5,365 bases of DNA, from NCBI GenBank assembly GCA_029824495.1, contig JALGXY010000026.1, forward strand, positions 1-5,365, in the 5' to 3' direction. This DNA is from Fimbriimonadia bacterium (GTDB lineage Bacteria; Armatimonadota; Fimbriimonadia; Fimbriimonadales; Fimbriimonadaceae). Positions 1-5,365 of this stretch are shown piece after piece. Made by a program: the position numbers and the translations under genes. The notes beneath the pieces were generated by a model. The model was given only the letters and a program-made list of their open reading frames with translations. It had not been told where the DNA came from and did no database searches. Positions within the stretch are counted from its first letter, which is position 1. Every line of letters starts with the position of its first letter.

Positions 1-991
1 CGCTCGCCTGACCAGCCAGTTTCAATGCTTTGGCCATCGGCACTCCGCTCTTGTACATGGCGGCGAAAGCTCGCCCAAACTTTGCCATCGCAAACCCGTG
101 CACCATGCCGCCGATATAGGGGAGATGGAACAGCACGCCCTGCGTCTTTTCCTGGATTTTTGGACTGCGCTTGTAGTACTTGGTGTAGAGCCAAATGCCA
201 ATCAGAACCGGGCCGAGGATGTACCAGGTGGATGCCCTTGAAAGAGGGGCATCGATTCCGCCGGCTTTTTCAAGCACCGAGCCGATGACATAGTTGACAA
301 CAGCGATCAGCACCACCGCGGCGATCAGCACAATTTTGGGGTAGGCGGTTTCGCGTTTGATCAGGTTCTTGAGCGCGATTTCATCTTCTAAATAGTCGGC
401 GATCTGCCCGCATTGCTGGGCGATGAACCCGCCCTCTTCCGAGATCTGCAGCATTGAGATGATCACCGGGGTGAAGACTTCAGGATATCGGGCGAAGGCC
501 GCGCTGACCGGGTGGCCTTCAGTGACGAGATCCTTGGTCTCGATGAGGAGGCGTTTCAGCTTGGGGCTTGTCGACTGCTTGGCCAGAACATCCATTGTGT
601 GGGCCGGACCGATTCCGGCCTCGAACATCGTCGCCATCTGCCGAAACAGGAACTGCAGGTGCTTCAAGGCAACGCCGCCGACAATCGGGCCAGCGATATC
701 GGTGGCAACGATGTTTCTCTGCTCGATGGGATTGATCGGCCGCTGCTCCTGTCGGGCCTGCTGACCCGATCCTTCTTGCTCCTCTGGCCTTAGTGCCGGG
801 GCCTGTGTCGGAGCCGGTGCTGGTTCTTGAACAGGAATCGGATCGTGGCTAGGGTCGGCAGATTCGACTTCAATGACCTCGAGACCCTGTTGGGCGAGTC
901 TGCCGGTCACCTGCTCCATGCTGGAGCCGTGCATCAGGCCAGACTCGACGCTGCCTTTGCGGTCTTTTGCTTTGAAGTGATAGACAGCCAT
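1..991 (-). CDS. Type II secretion system F family (GspF/PilC-like) membrane platform protein, 3' part beyond the window
   Basis: This frame is open for 330 codons from the ATG at 991 to the window edge, so the C-terminus is missing. Residues 1-45 form the N-terminal domain typical of PilC/GspF (Y-x-F-K-A-K-D-x-x-G start, then a helix and 'QQGLEVIEV'). Residues 46-105 are a Pro/Gln/Glu-rich linker. The first F domain is at about 112-215, with 'FRQMATMFEAGI' at 116-127 and 'ISEEGGF' near 183. A membrane segment lies at about 219-237 and another at about 256-270. A second F domain begins near 300 ('FGRAFAAMYKSGVPMAKAL', 305-323). Family members form the inner-membrane platform that works with a motor ATPase to assemble pilins or pseudopilins. 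The start overlaps the stop of the upstream paralogue (TGATG), with GGTGA at 998-1002 as a possible Shine-Dalgarno, so translation is probably coupled. The family is clear; whether it serves secretion or a type IV pilus cannot be told. Confidence 0.93.
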   Translation of the reverse strand, partial: MAVYHFKAKDRKGSVESGLMHGSSMEQVTGRLAQQGLEVIEVESADPSHDPIPVQEPAPAPTQAPALRPEEQEGSGQQARQEQRPINPIEQRNIVATDIAGPIVGGVALKHLQFLFRQMATMFEAGIGPAHTMDVLAKQSTSPKLKRLLIETKDLVTEGHPVSAAFARYPEVFTPVIISMLQISEEGGFIAQQCGQIADYLEDEIALKNLIKRETAYPKIVLIAAVVLIAVVNYVIGSVLEKAGGIDAPLSRASTWYILGPVLIGIWLYTKYYKRSPKIQEKTQGVLFHLPYIGGMVHGFAMAKFGRAFAAMYKSGVPMAKALKLAGQAS

Positions 992-2322
992 CAGACTTCA
1001 CCCATCTGCTGAAGCGCGTAGTTCATATAGCTGAAGTAGAAGATGACAAACGCTGATATCCAGACGACCACCATCATGACGCCTTTCGCTACGAGTACAG
1101 CGACTTTAAAGCTCTTCGAAGATGTCTGGGAATCCTGCATAGAAGCGATCGAGACCTGGTCGAGAGCCTGCGGCAGGGTACCGGTAGCCTCGCCCGTCTC
1201 AAGCAGCGCCTGATACTCCTGCGGCAACATGCGGCCCTGCTGGGTCAAGAGTGAGATATTCATGTTCTCGCTGGCGCCTTGGCCTGCCTGTGACAGCTCC
1301 TGCTGCATCACCTGGTTAGGAGCGGCAAGAGCAGCCAGTTTCCAGGCTGTCCAAGGCGTGATTCCGGCTTTGCTGAGCTGACCCATGTGCCAGAGGAAAT
1401 GGCTCATGCTCTCGCCTCGGGCATGCGCTTTCAGGATCGGGATCTTCATCGCCATCTTGTGTCGGAAGGACCAGGCAGCGGGTGAAAGAAGCCAGAAGAG
1501 GCCGACCGAGAGCGCAATCAGTATCGCAAGCGTGAAGATGCCGGCCGGAGAGCTCAATGAGGCAAGACTTCCATCAACCATCTGCTCTCTGGTTGTCCCT
1601 TCCTGCATCGTGTCGGCCATGACCGCATCAACGCCGCTCCGCAGAAAGCCGCGAAGCATGAGTGAGAGCACCAGCACAAAGCCTGCAACTGGACCGAAGT
1701 ACTTGACCCACCAGAAGCCCTTGGTGTACTGCTGAGCCTCCATGATCTGCTTTGCGCAGACATCGATCGACTGCCAGAGATTGCCTGATGTCTCGCCGCT
1801 GCGAACAGCACCCACCGTCGAAGGAGCAAACAGCTCGGGCTCAGCTTCCATCGCCTCGCTGAGCGGGACTCCGGCACTCGCTTTTGCCGACATCCGCTTG
1901 ACAGCGCCGCCCATTTTGGGGCTCCAGGTTCTTGCGGCGAGCTGGTTTAAGGCCTCGGCGGGTGTGATGCCCGCTTTCAGGAGATCGGCAAGCTGATTGA
2001 GGACCAAGGAGACGTGCTTCTGATTGACTGCTGGACCGCGTTTTCGGGCATCACGCGGCGCAGCCTGCGACTTTGCTGCTGTCTGTGGCGGTGCTGGCGC
2101 CTGCCTCTGCTGTGGCTGAGGTTGAGAGATCGGGGCGGACTGTTGGATCGGGCGTGAAGCGGGGGCAGACTGTCCTGTTCCTGACGGGGTCTGTGAAAGC
2201 TTCAAGACCCTCAAGCCTTGCGAACTGAGCCTCTTGATCAACTCGTCTGCTGATCCGGCCTGCATCTGACCCTGGCTCTGGTGGCCAGAAGCGTCTCGGG
2301 CCTCATACGAAAACTGTGGCAT
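991..2322 (-). CDS. Type II secretion system F family (GspF/PilC-like) membrane platform protein, complete
   Basis: A complete 443-residue protein, close to the usual family length of about 400. Residues 1-42 are the N-terminal domain ('FSYEARDASG' at 4-13). Residues 45-98 are a low-complexity Gln/Pro/Ala linker. The first F domain spans about 103-205 ('LADLLKAGITPAEAL' at 111-125, 'SGETSGNL' at 175-182), followed by membrane segments at about 209-227 and 260-281. The second F domain spans about 306-405 ('MGQLSKAGITPWTA' at 313-326, 'LLETGEATGTLPQAL' at 373-387), with a last membrane segment at about 409-432. Three membrane segments and two F repeats match the family plan. An upstream in-frame TTG at 2328 directly abuts AGGAGG and is too close; the ATG at 2322 has ideal spacing and is preferred. 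It overlaps folK by 20 bases and the next F gene by one. It probably forms the inner-membrane platform of a pilus-like or secretion machine, perhaps together with its neighbour. Confidence 0.95.
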   Translation of the reverse strand: MPQFSYEARDASGHQSQGQMQAGSADELIKRLSSQGLRVLKLSQTPSGTGQSAPASRPIQQSAPISQPQPQQRQAPAPPQTAAKSQAAPRDARKRGPAVNQKHVSLVLNQLADLLKAGITPAEALNQLAARTWSPKMGGAVKRMSAKASAGVPLSEAMEAEPELFAPSTVGAVRSGETSGNLWQSIDVCAKQIMEAQQYTKGFWWVKYFGPVAGFVLVLSLMLRGFLRSGVDAVMADTMQEGTTREQMVDGSLASLSSPAGIFTLAILIALSVGLFWLLSPAAWSFRHKMAMKIPILKAHARGESMSHFLWHMGQLSKAGITPWTAWKLAALAAPNQVMQQELSQAGQGASENMNISLLTQQGRMLPQEYQALLETGEATGTLPQALDQVSIASMQDSQTSSKSFKVAVLVAKGVMMVVVWISAFVIFYFSYMNYALQQMGEV

Positions 2323-2791
2323 CTTCAATCCTCCTTAGTCGGTTTTCCGGCAGACGGTCAAGAAGTGTGCTGATCGAGCCTAAGCCTGGGATCTGTAGTT
2401 CTGGCTGAATCTCGGCAAGCGGCTGCAGGACGAAGCCTCGTTCGTCCATTCGAGGGTGAGGAAGCAGCAGGGTCGGCCCTGCTAGTTGAAGTGGTCCGTA
2501 CATCAGCAGATCGACATCGACTTCGCGAGGGCCGTATCGCCTTCGCGGGACTCGGCCAAGGTCCTCTTCGATTGCTTTGAATCGTCTGAGGAGCTCATAG
2601 GGGCCGAAATCTGTGTGACCGGCCGCACAAGCGTTGATGAACTCTGGCTGATCTTCTACGTACATTGGTGCCGACGCCCAGAGACTGCTGATTCCGCTCA
2701 ACTCGACAAACTTGCCGACACGCTCAGTGGCCTGACGCACTCGTGCGGGTGCATCTCCTAGATTGGAGCCAAAAGCGACGGCGACAAACAT
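2303..2791 (-). CDS. folK: 2-amino-4-hydroxy-6-hydroxymethyldihydropteridine pyrophosphokinase (HPPK)
   Basis: HPPK transfers pyrophosphate from ATP to 6-hydroxymethyl-7,8-dihydropterin, the step before dihydropteroate synthase in folate synthesis; it is a cytosolic enzyme. The protein is 162 residues, the normal size. Visible hallmarks are the N-terminal 'AFGSNLGD' (6-13), 'EDQPEFINA' (46-54), the signature 'RRYGPREVDVDLLMYG' (84-99) and 'PHPRMDERGFVLQPLAEI' (111-128). By comparison with E. coli HPPK, D92 and D94 should be the two magnesium ligands and R89 the conserved arginine of the signature; all are present, so the enzyme looks active. The ATG at 2791 lies two bases after the gpsA stop, and its weak Shine-Dalgarno (GAAGAG) is made of the last gpsA codons, which suggests coupling. 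The 3' end overlaps the downstream F-family gene. No other folate gene is visible in this window. Confidence 0.97.
   Translation of the reverse strand: MFVAVAFGSNLGDAPARVRQATERVGKFVELSGISSLWASAPMYVEDQPEFINACAAGHTDFGPYELLRRFKAIEEDLGRVPRRRYGPREVDVDLLMYGPLQLAGPTLLLPHPRMDERGFVLQPLAEIQPELQIPGLGSISTLLDRLPENRLRRIEDATVFV
2330..2335 (-). promoter_or_regulatory. Strong ribosome binding site AGGAGG that fixes the start of the F-family gene
   Basis: On the minus strand AGGAGG is followed by seven bases and then ATG at 2322. This is a full Shine-Dalgarno match at the best spacing, and it lies inside the 3' end of folK. It rules against the upstream TTG at 2328, which would leave only one base between site and start. 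Confidence 0.85.
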
Positions 2792-2793
2792 AT

Positions 2794-3783
2794 CTACTCT
2801 TCTACGACGGAGAAGGCATAGCCGAGGCCTTCCTGAAGTGTGGATCTGCCCATGAGGTGAGAGACAGCCTCCTGCGGCTTGATCTCCTCATCGATGATCC
2901 TGCGAATAGCGTTGATGATTGTAACTTCGATATCGTGCTCTGCTGCGAGGAGCACTGCAGAACGACAGGTGGGAACGCCTTCGGCGACCTGCCCAATCTC
3001 ATCAAGTGCTGTCTGCAGAGACTTGCCTTCGCCCAACGAACGACCGACACGGTAGTTTCTGCTGAGAGTGCTGGCGGCCGTGGCAAACAGGTCTCCGACT
3101 CCCGCCACGCCCAAGAATGTCTCCAAGCGAGCGCCCATCGCCATTCCCAGGCGGGCAATCTCGCTGAGGCCGCGTGACAAGAGTGCTCCCTTGGTGTTGT
3201 TTCCGAACCCGAGGCCGTCTGAGATTCCCGCACCAAGCGAGATCACGTTCTTGAGCGCACCTGCAAGCTCTACGCCTCGCATATCGTCTGTAATGTAGAC
3301 GCGAAAGCCTGGGCTCATGAACGCTCGCCGCATCATGACGGCAGTCTCTTCGCAAGGTGAGGCAACAACGGCTGCTGTGGGGATGCCTTTGGCGAGCTCA
3401 GCTGCGAGATTGGGTCCGCTGAAAGCGCCGACGTTTTTGCCTTCGAACATCTCGGTGAGAACCCGGCCATCTGGGTCGAGGCCTTTGCTGGCCACCAGGA
3501 CGTTCTCGTAGGGCTCGAACACGTCGATCACGTGATGCATGACCGAAGAGGGAACTGCAGCGACTACAAAATCGACATCTTGTGGCGGGTCAGTGATGAG
3601 GCCACAGGTCACAGTTTCCGGGAGTGGACAGCCGGGAAGGTATCGTTCATTGACACGGCTTTGACAGATCAAATCAACCTGATCTTCACTCCGCCCGAGT
3701 AGACGAACATCGTGTCCGTTTCTGCCTAAAACGATTGAAAGTGCTGTTCCCCAGCTCCCAGCTCCAATGACGGCCGTCTTCAT
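2794..3783 (-). CDS. gpsA: NAD(P)H-dependent glycerol-3-phosphate dehydrogenase
   Basis: GpsA reduces dihydroxyacetone phosphate to sn-glycerol-3-phosphate, the backbone for phospholipid synthesis; it is cytosolic. The protein has 329 residues, a typical length. The Rossmann nucleotide-binding loop is 'GAGSWGTAL' (7-15). Further family motifs are 'VASKGL' (97-102, with K100), 'SGPNLAAELAKGIPT' (122-136), 'ALKNVISLGAGISDGLGFG' (176-194, with the catalytic lysine K178), 'NNTKGAL' (195-201) and 'GVGDLFAT' (228-235), followed by 'SRNYRVG' (241-247). All key residues are present. It is the first gene of the minus-strand block and probably its promoter-proximal member; the upstream region is shared with divergent rpsO. 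The ATG at 3783 is preceded by a short AGGA five bases upstream and gives a start right at the nucleotide-binding fold, so no upstream extension is needed. I found no convincing promoter for it by eye. Confidence 0.97.
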   Translation of the reverse strand: MKTAVIGAGSWGTALSIVLGRNGHDVRLLGRSEDQVDLICQSRVNERYLPGCPLPETVTCGLITDPPQDVDFVVAAVPSSVMHHVIDVFEPYENVLVASKGLDPDGRVLTEMFEGKNVGAFSGPNLAAELAKGIPTAAVVASPCEETAVMMRRAFMSPGFRVYITDDMRGVELAGALKNVISLGAGISDGLGFGNNTKGALLSRGLSEIARLGMAMGARLETFLGVAGVGDLFATAASTLSRNYRVGRSLGEGKSLQTALDEIGQVAEGVPTCRSAVLLAAEHDIEVTIINAIRRIIDEEIKPQEAVSHLMGRSTLQEGLGYAFSVVEE

Positions 3784-3873
3784 TCAGTCCTGCAGAATAC
3801 TCTGTTGGGTCCTAGCTTGAACTGGCCGTCAAGGTATCATTTCGCCGCTTAGGCAGCGTGTGCCGTTGTTTAG

Positions 3874-3891
3874 AGCCATCTACGGATGGTT
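3874..3891 (+). other. Hairpin with cUACGg (UNCG-class) tetraloop in the rpsO leader
   Basis: The seven bases AGCCATC pair with GATGGTT (one G-U wobble) around the loop TACG, closed by C-G. The cUNCGg class is among the most stable RNA tetraloops known. Its place just before rpsO, on the transcribed strand, suggests a folded RNA element rather than a DNA operator. It is not followed by a T tract, so it does not look like an intrinsic terminator. Confidence 0.6.
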
Positions 3892-3936
3892 GTGAAGAGC
3901 GGCCTGCGAAATGCCCAAGTCAGCGTACGACACGCT

Positions 3937-3941
3937 GGAGG
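3937..3941 (+). promoter_or_regulatory. Ribosome binding site GGAGG of rpsO
   Basis: GGAGG lies 11 bases before the ATG at 3953 and 17 before the ATG at 3959, so it supports 3953 although the spacing is rather long. Its first base is in the stem of the 3921-3937 hairpin, and bases 3939-3942 (AGGC) are complementary to 3902-3905 (GCCU), so access to it could depend on leader folding. Confidence 0.65.
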
Positions 3942-3952
3942 CTTTAATAAGC

Positions 3953-4234
3953 ATGCCCATGGATACAGCCACAAAGGCAGAAGTGATCAAGCAGTACGGC
4001 TTGAATGAGAAGGACACCGGATCTACGGAGGTCCAGATTGCAATCATGCAGGCCAGGATTGCCGAGATCACAGAGCATCTGAAGAAGAACAAGAAGGACT
4101 ACCATTCACGAATGGGTCTTCTTCGACTTGTTGGTAAACGACGCCGACTCGAAGGCTATCTTCGAGACAAGGACGTTGTCAAGTACCGAGAGTTGATTCA
4201 GAAGCTGGGCATCCGCGAAGTCAAGCCTCACTAA
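3953..4234 (+). CDS. rpsO: 30S ribosomal protein S15
   Basis: S15 is a primary-binding protein of the small subunit that binds the 16S rRNA three-way junction of helices 20-22 and organises the platform. The product has 93 residues (family about 89), with '[10 protein letters not shown]' at 21-30, '[12 protein letters not shown]' at 42-53, '[12 protein letters not shown]' at 55-66 and '[14 protein letters not shown]' at 75-88. Counting Met, H42, D49 and S52 match the residues known to contact rRNA in E. coli S15. The frame stays open up to an ATG at 3911 (107 residues), but the ATG at 3953 gives exactly the 20 residues before DTGS found in E. coli S15 and follows GGAGG, so it was chosen; the ATG at 3959 (91 residues) is the alternative. 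A short tail, EVKPH, extends past the usual end. Arginines are mostly CGA (6 of 9). It leads the rpsO-pnp pair, a widespread gene order. Confidence 0.96.
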   Translation: MPMDTATKAEVIKQYGLNEKDTGSTEVQIAIMQARIAEITEHLKKNKKDYHSRMGLLRLVGKRRRLEGYLRDKDVVKYRELIQKLGIREVKPH

Positions 4235-4240
4235 ATAGTC

Positions 4241-4255
4241 GCCTTTTTAAGAGGC
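4241..4255 (+). promoter_or_regulatory. Small hairpin covering the pnp ribosome binding site
   Basis: In the 25-base gap between rpsO and pnp, GCCTTT (4241-4246) can pair with AAGAGGC's bases 4250-4255 (AGAGGC, with one U-G wobble) around a three-base loop. The paired 3' arm contains most of AAGAGG (4249-4254), the Shine-Dalgarno placed five bases before the pnp ATG. The pairing could limit pnp translation unless ribosomes finishing rpsO open it. The stem is short and its effect is inferred. It is not a terminator: the T run is in the loop side, not after the stem. Confidence 0.4.
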
Positions 4256-4259
4256 AAAT

Positions 4260-5365
4260 ATGATTCACACTCACTCCTTCGAGGTTGGTGGCAAGACCAT
4301 CAGCATCGAAACAGGTCGAGTTGCGAAGCAGGCCGGCGGCGCCGTTCTTTTGGGAATGGACGAAGCGGTCATGCTTGGCACGGCCACCATGTCGAAAAGT
4401 GCCCGACCGGGCATCGACTTTCTCCCCCTCGTCTGTGATTTTGAAGAGCGCAAGTATGCGATCGGCAAAATCCCCGGCGGATTTATGAAGCGAGGCGGAG
4501 GCCGCCCTTCCGAAAAGGCCGTCCTTATCTGTCGACTGATCGACCGACCTCTGCGCCCGCTCTTCCCGAAAGGGATGCGCAACGACGTTCAGGTGATCAC
4601 GATGGCCTTCGCTGTCGACAAACAGCACCCGATCGACGTTTTGGCAATCAATGCTGCCGGTGCAGCGCTCGCTGTTTCCGATGTTCCTTTTGACGGCCCA
4701 GTTGCTGGTGTCCGCGTCGGCTACGTCGATGACGAATTTGTACTCTTCCCGACCAAAGAGCAGATGGAAGAGTCATCGCTCGACCTGGTTGTTGCAGGCC
4801 ACAAGGGCGCGATCTCAATGGTCGAAGCCGGTGCGGCAGAAGTCAGCGAAGAGCTGATGGTTGAAGCTCTGCAGGTTGGCCACAAGGCAATCCAGCAGAT
4901 CTGTAAAGAGTTCGAGAAGTTTGCCAAAAAGGCAGGCAAAGAGAAGCGCGAACCTGTGATCTCTGGCTACGACGAAGATCTCGCGAAAGAGATCTTCAAG
5001 AAAGAGGCCAAGAAGATTTCCGGCGCACTCTTCAATCCGGACAAGGCTGAGCGAGAAGCTGCCTTGGGCCTGATCGAAGACGAGCTGAAAGAGAAGTACA
5101 CAGCCAAGTTCGACGAAGGCGACGAGGGTGTCAAAGATGTCCCCGCTGCTGTCGATCGAGCGATCAAAGATACGATTCGAAAGAACGTCATCAAAGACGG
5201 CAAGCGACCCGACGGCCGCGATCTCACAGAACTTCGAGACCTTGAAGCTGTAGCAGGACTGCTGCCTCGAGTCCACGGTTCCGGTCTATTCACACGAGGT
5301 CAGACTCAGGTCATGACCGCGTTGACCATGGGCCTGCCGAAGGACGCACAGAAGATCGACACGCT
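4260..5365 (+). CDS. pnp: Polyribonucleotide nucleotidyltransferase (PNPase), N-terminal 368 residues, 3' part beyond the window
   Basis: PNPase degrades RNA 3' to 5' using phosphate, releasing nucleoside diphosphates; it is a trimer and often part of the RNA degradosome. The frame is open from ATG 4260 to the window edge; about half of the usual 700-residue protein is present. The first RNase PH domain covers about 10-145, with 'GKIPGGF' (69-75), 'GRPSEKAVLICRLIDRPLRPLFP' region (81-103) and 'LDLVVAG' (174-180) just after it. A Lys/Glu-rich helical domain follows at about 195-310. The second RNase PH domain starts with 'RPDGRDL' (316-322) and 'LLPRVHGSGLFTRGQTQ' (334-350). The catalytic second core, KH and S1 domains lie outside. 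The constriction-loop sequence reads F75-M-K-R78 followed by three glycines, where E. coli has FFRR-E-G. AAGAGG sits five bases before the start. Arginines are only CGA (12) or CGC (7). It follows rpsO by 25 bases and is probably co-transcribed. Confidence 0.97.
   Translation, partial: MIHTHSFEVGGKTISIETGRVAKQAGGAVLLGMDEAVMLGTATMSKSARPGIDFLPLVCDFEERKYAIGKIPGGFMKRGGGRPSEKAVLICRLIDRPLRPLFPKGMRNDVQVITMAFAVDKQHPIDVLAINAAGAALAVSDVPFDGPVAGVRVGYVDDEFVLFPTKEQMEESSLDLVVAGHKGAISMVEAGAAEVSEELMVEALQVGHKAIQQICKEFEKFAKKAGKEKREPVISGYDEDLAKEIFKKEAKKISGALFNPDKAEREAALGLIEDELKEKYTAKFDEGDEGVKDVPAAVDRAIKDTIRKNVIKDGKRPDGRDLTELRDLEAVAGLLPRVHGSGLFTRGQTQVMTALTMGLPKDAQKIDT

Larger units (their letters stand above)
3844..3941 (+). 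ncRNA. Candidate structured 5' leader of rpsO (possible S15 autoregulatory RNA)
   Basis: Pairings found by eye give a three-way junction. P1 pairs 3844-3850 with 3897-3903 (GCCGCUU with GAGCGGC's complementary strand, closing U-G wobble). P2 pairs 3852-3855 with 3861-3864 (GGCA/UGCC, loop GCGUG). P3 pairs 3874-3880 with 3885-3891 around a UACG tetraloop. A fourth hairpin, 3921-3926 with 3932-3937 (CAGCGU/ACGCUG, 5-base loop), ends on the first base of the Shine-Dalgarno. Ribosomal protein S15 represses its own mRNA in several bacteria by binding leader structures, often three-way junctions that resemble its 16S rRNA site; that is established. That this leader does so is inference. The S15 encoded here keeps its expected RNA-binding residues. 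A start of transcription later than 3844 would remove part of P1. No folding energy or covariation was calculated. Confidence 0.4.
3784..3952. promoter_or_regulatory. Divergent intergenic region between gpsA and rpsO (both promoters expected here)
   Basis: This 169-base gap is the only place for the promoters of both blocks, since the two sets of genes point away from each other. On the plus strand TATCAT at 3835-3840 resembles a -10 box, but no good -35 lies 16-18 bases upstream. On the minus strand TTGACG at 3832-3827 resembles a -35 box, but lacks a -10 partner. An inverted repeat CTTGA/TCAAG (3816-3820 and 3829-3833, 8-base spacer) might be an operator. The right two thirds of the region look like a structured rpsO leader, described separately. 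The role of the region is secure from gene order; the individual boxes are weak. Confidence 0.6.

Noticed and set aside
423..1012. Plus-strand open frames over the left part of the window
   Set aside because: They lie opposite the clear minus-strand F-family gene, lack ribosome binding sites and show no recognisable protein features.
2323..2328. TTG start at 2328 for the complete F-family gene
   Set aside because: Only one base would separate it from AGGAGG. The ATG at 2322 has seven-base spacing.
2743..3177. 144-codon plus-strand open frame opposite gpsA
   Set aside because: It is antisense to conserved gpsA motifs and has no recognisable domain; a shadow of the real gene.
3827..3832. TTGACG on the minus strand as a -35 box for gpsA
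   Set aside because: No -10-like hexamer occurs 16-18 bases downstream; the nearest, TATTCT at 3799-3794, is 27 bases away and almost at the start codon.
3816..3833. Inverted repeat CTTGA/TCAAG as an operator or terminator
   Set aside because: Five-base arms with an 8-base spacer are common by chance, there is no T tract, and no known regulator motif is recognised.
3911..3952. N-terminal extension of S15 from the in-frame ATG at 3911
   Set aside because: It would add 14 residues beyond the normal family start, has no good ribosome binding site, and overlaps the leader hairpins. The ATG at 3953 matches the E. coli S15 N-terminal length exactly and follows GGAGG.
4815..5276. 153-codon minus-strand open frame opposite pnp
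   Set aside because: It mirrors the Lys/Glu-rich helical part of PNPase, which gives Leu/Phe-rich antisense frames; there is no independent support.

Overview
The window carries six protein genes in two divergent blocks and almost no non-coding DNA. The left block is read on the minus strand, in the order gpsA, folK, then two tandem genes of the type II secretion system F (GspF/PilC) family; the second of these runs off the left edge. The right block is read on the plus strand and is the common pair rpsO-pnp; pnp runs off the right edge. The only sizeable gap is the 169-base divergent region at 3784-3952, which must hold the promoters of both blocks and the 5' leader of rpsO.

The sequence is moderately GC-rich and clearly bacterial. 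The phylum is not certain. rpsO and pnp use CGA as their main arginine codon (18 of 28 arginines), which is rare in most bacteria but is, to my knowledge, common in some Planctomycetota. A planctomycete is my best guess, held at low to moderate confidence.

Minus-strand block: gpsA (glycerol-3-phosphate for phospholipids) and folK (folate synthesis) are housekeeping enzymes. They are packed tightly with the two membrane platform proteins: gpsA-folK have a 2-base gap, folK overlaps the first F gene by 20 bases, and the two F genes share one base (TGATG). This looks like one transcription and translation unit. The F proteins share an N-terminal domain, a Pro/Gln-rich linker and F domains, but have diverged strongly, so they may form a hetero-oligomeric platform. 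No ATPase, pilin or secretin gene is visible here.

Plus-strand block: rpsO encodes ribosomal protein S15 and pnp encodes polynucleotide phosphorylase, 25 bases apart. The rpsO leader can be folded by eye into a three-way junction containing a cUACGg tetraloop hairpin, with competing pairings that reach the Shine-Dalgarno sequence. This is the most interesting feature: S15 is known to autoregulate by binding its own leader in several unrelated RNA shapes, and this could be another. A smaller hairpin covers the pnp ribosome binding site. I see no mobile element, CRISPR array, tRNA or rRNA.
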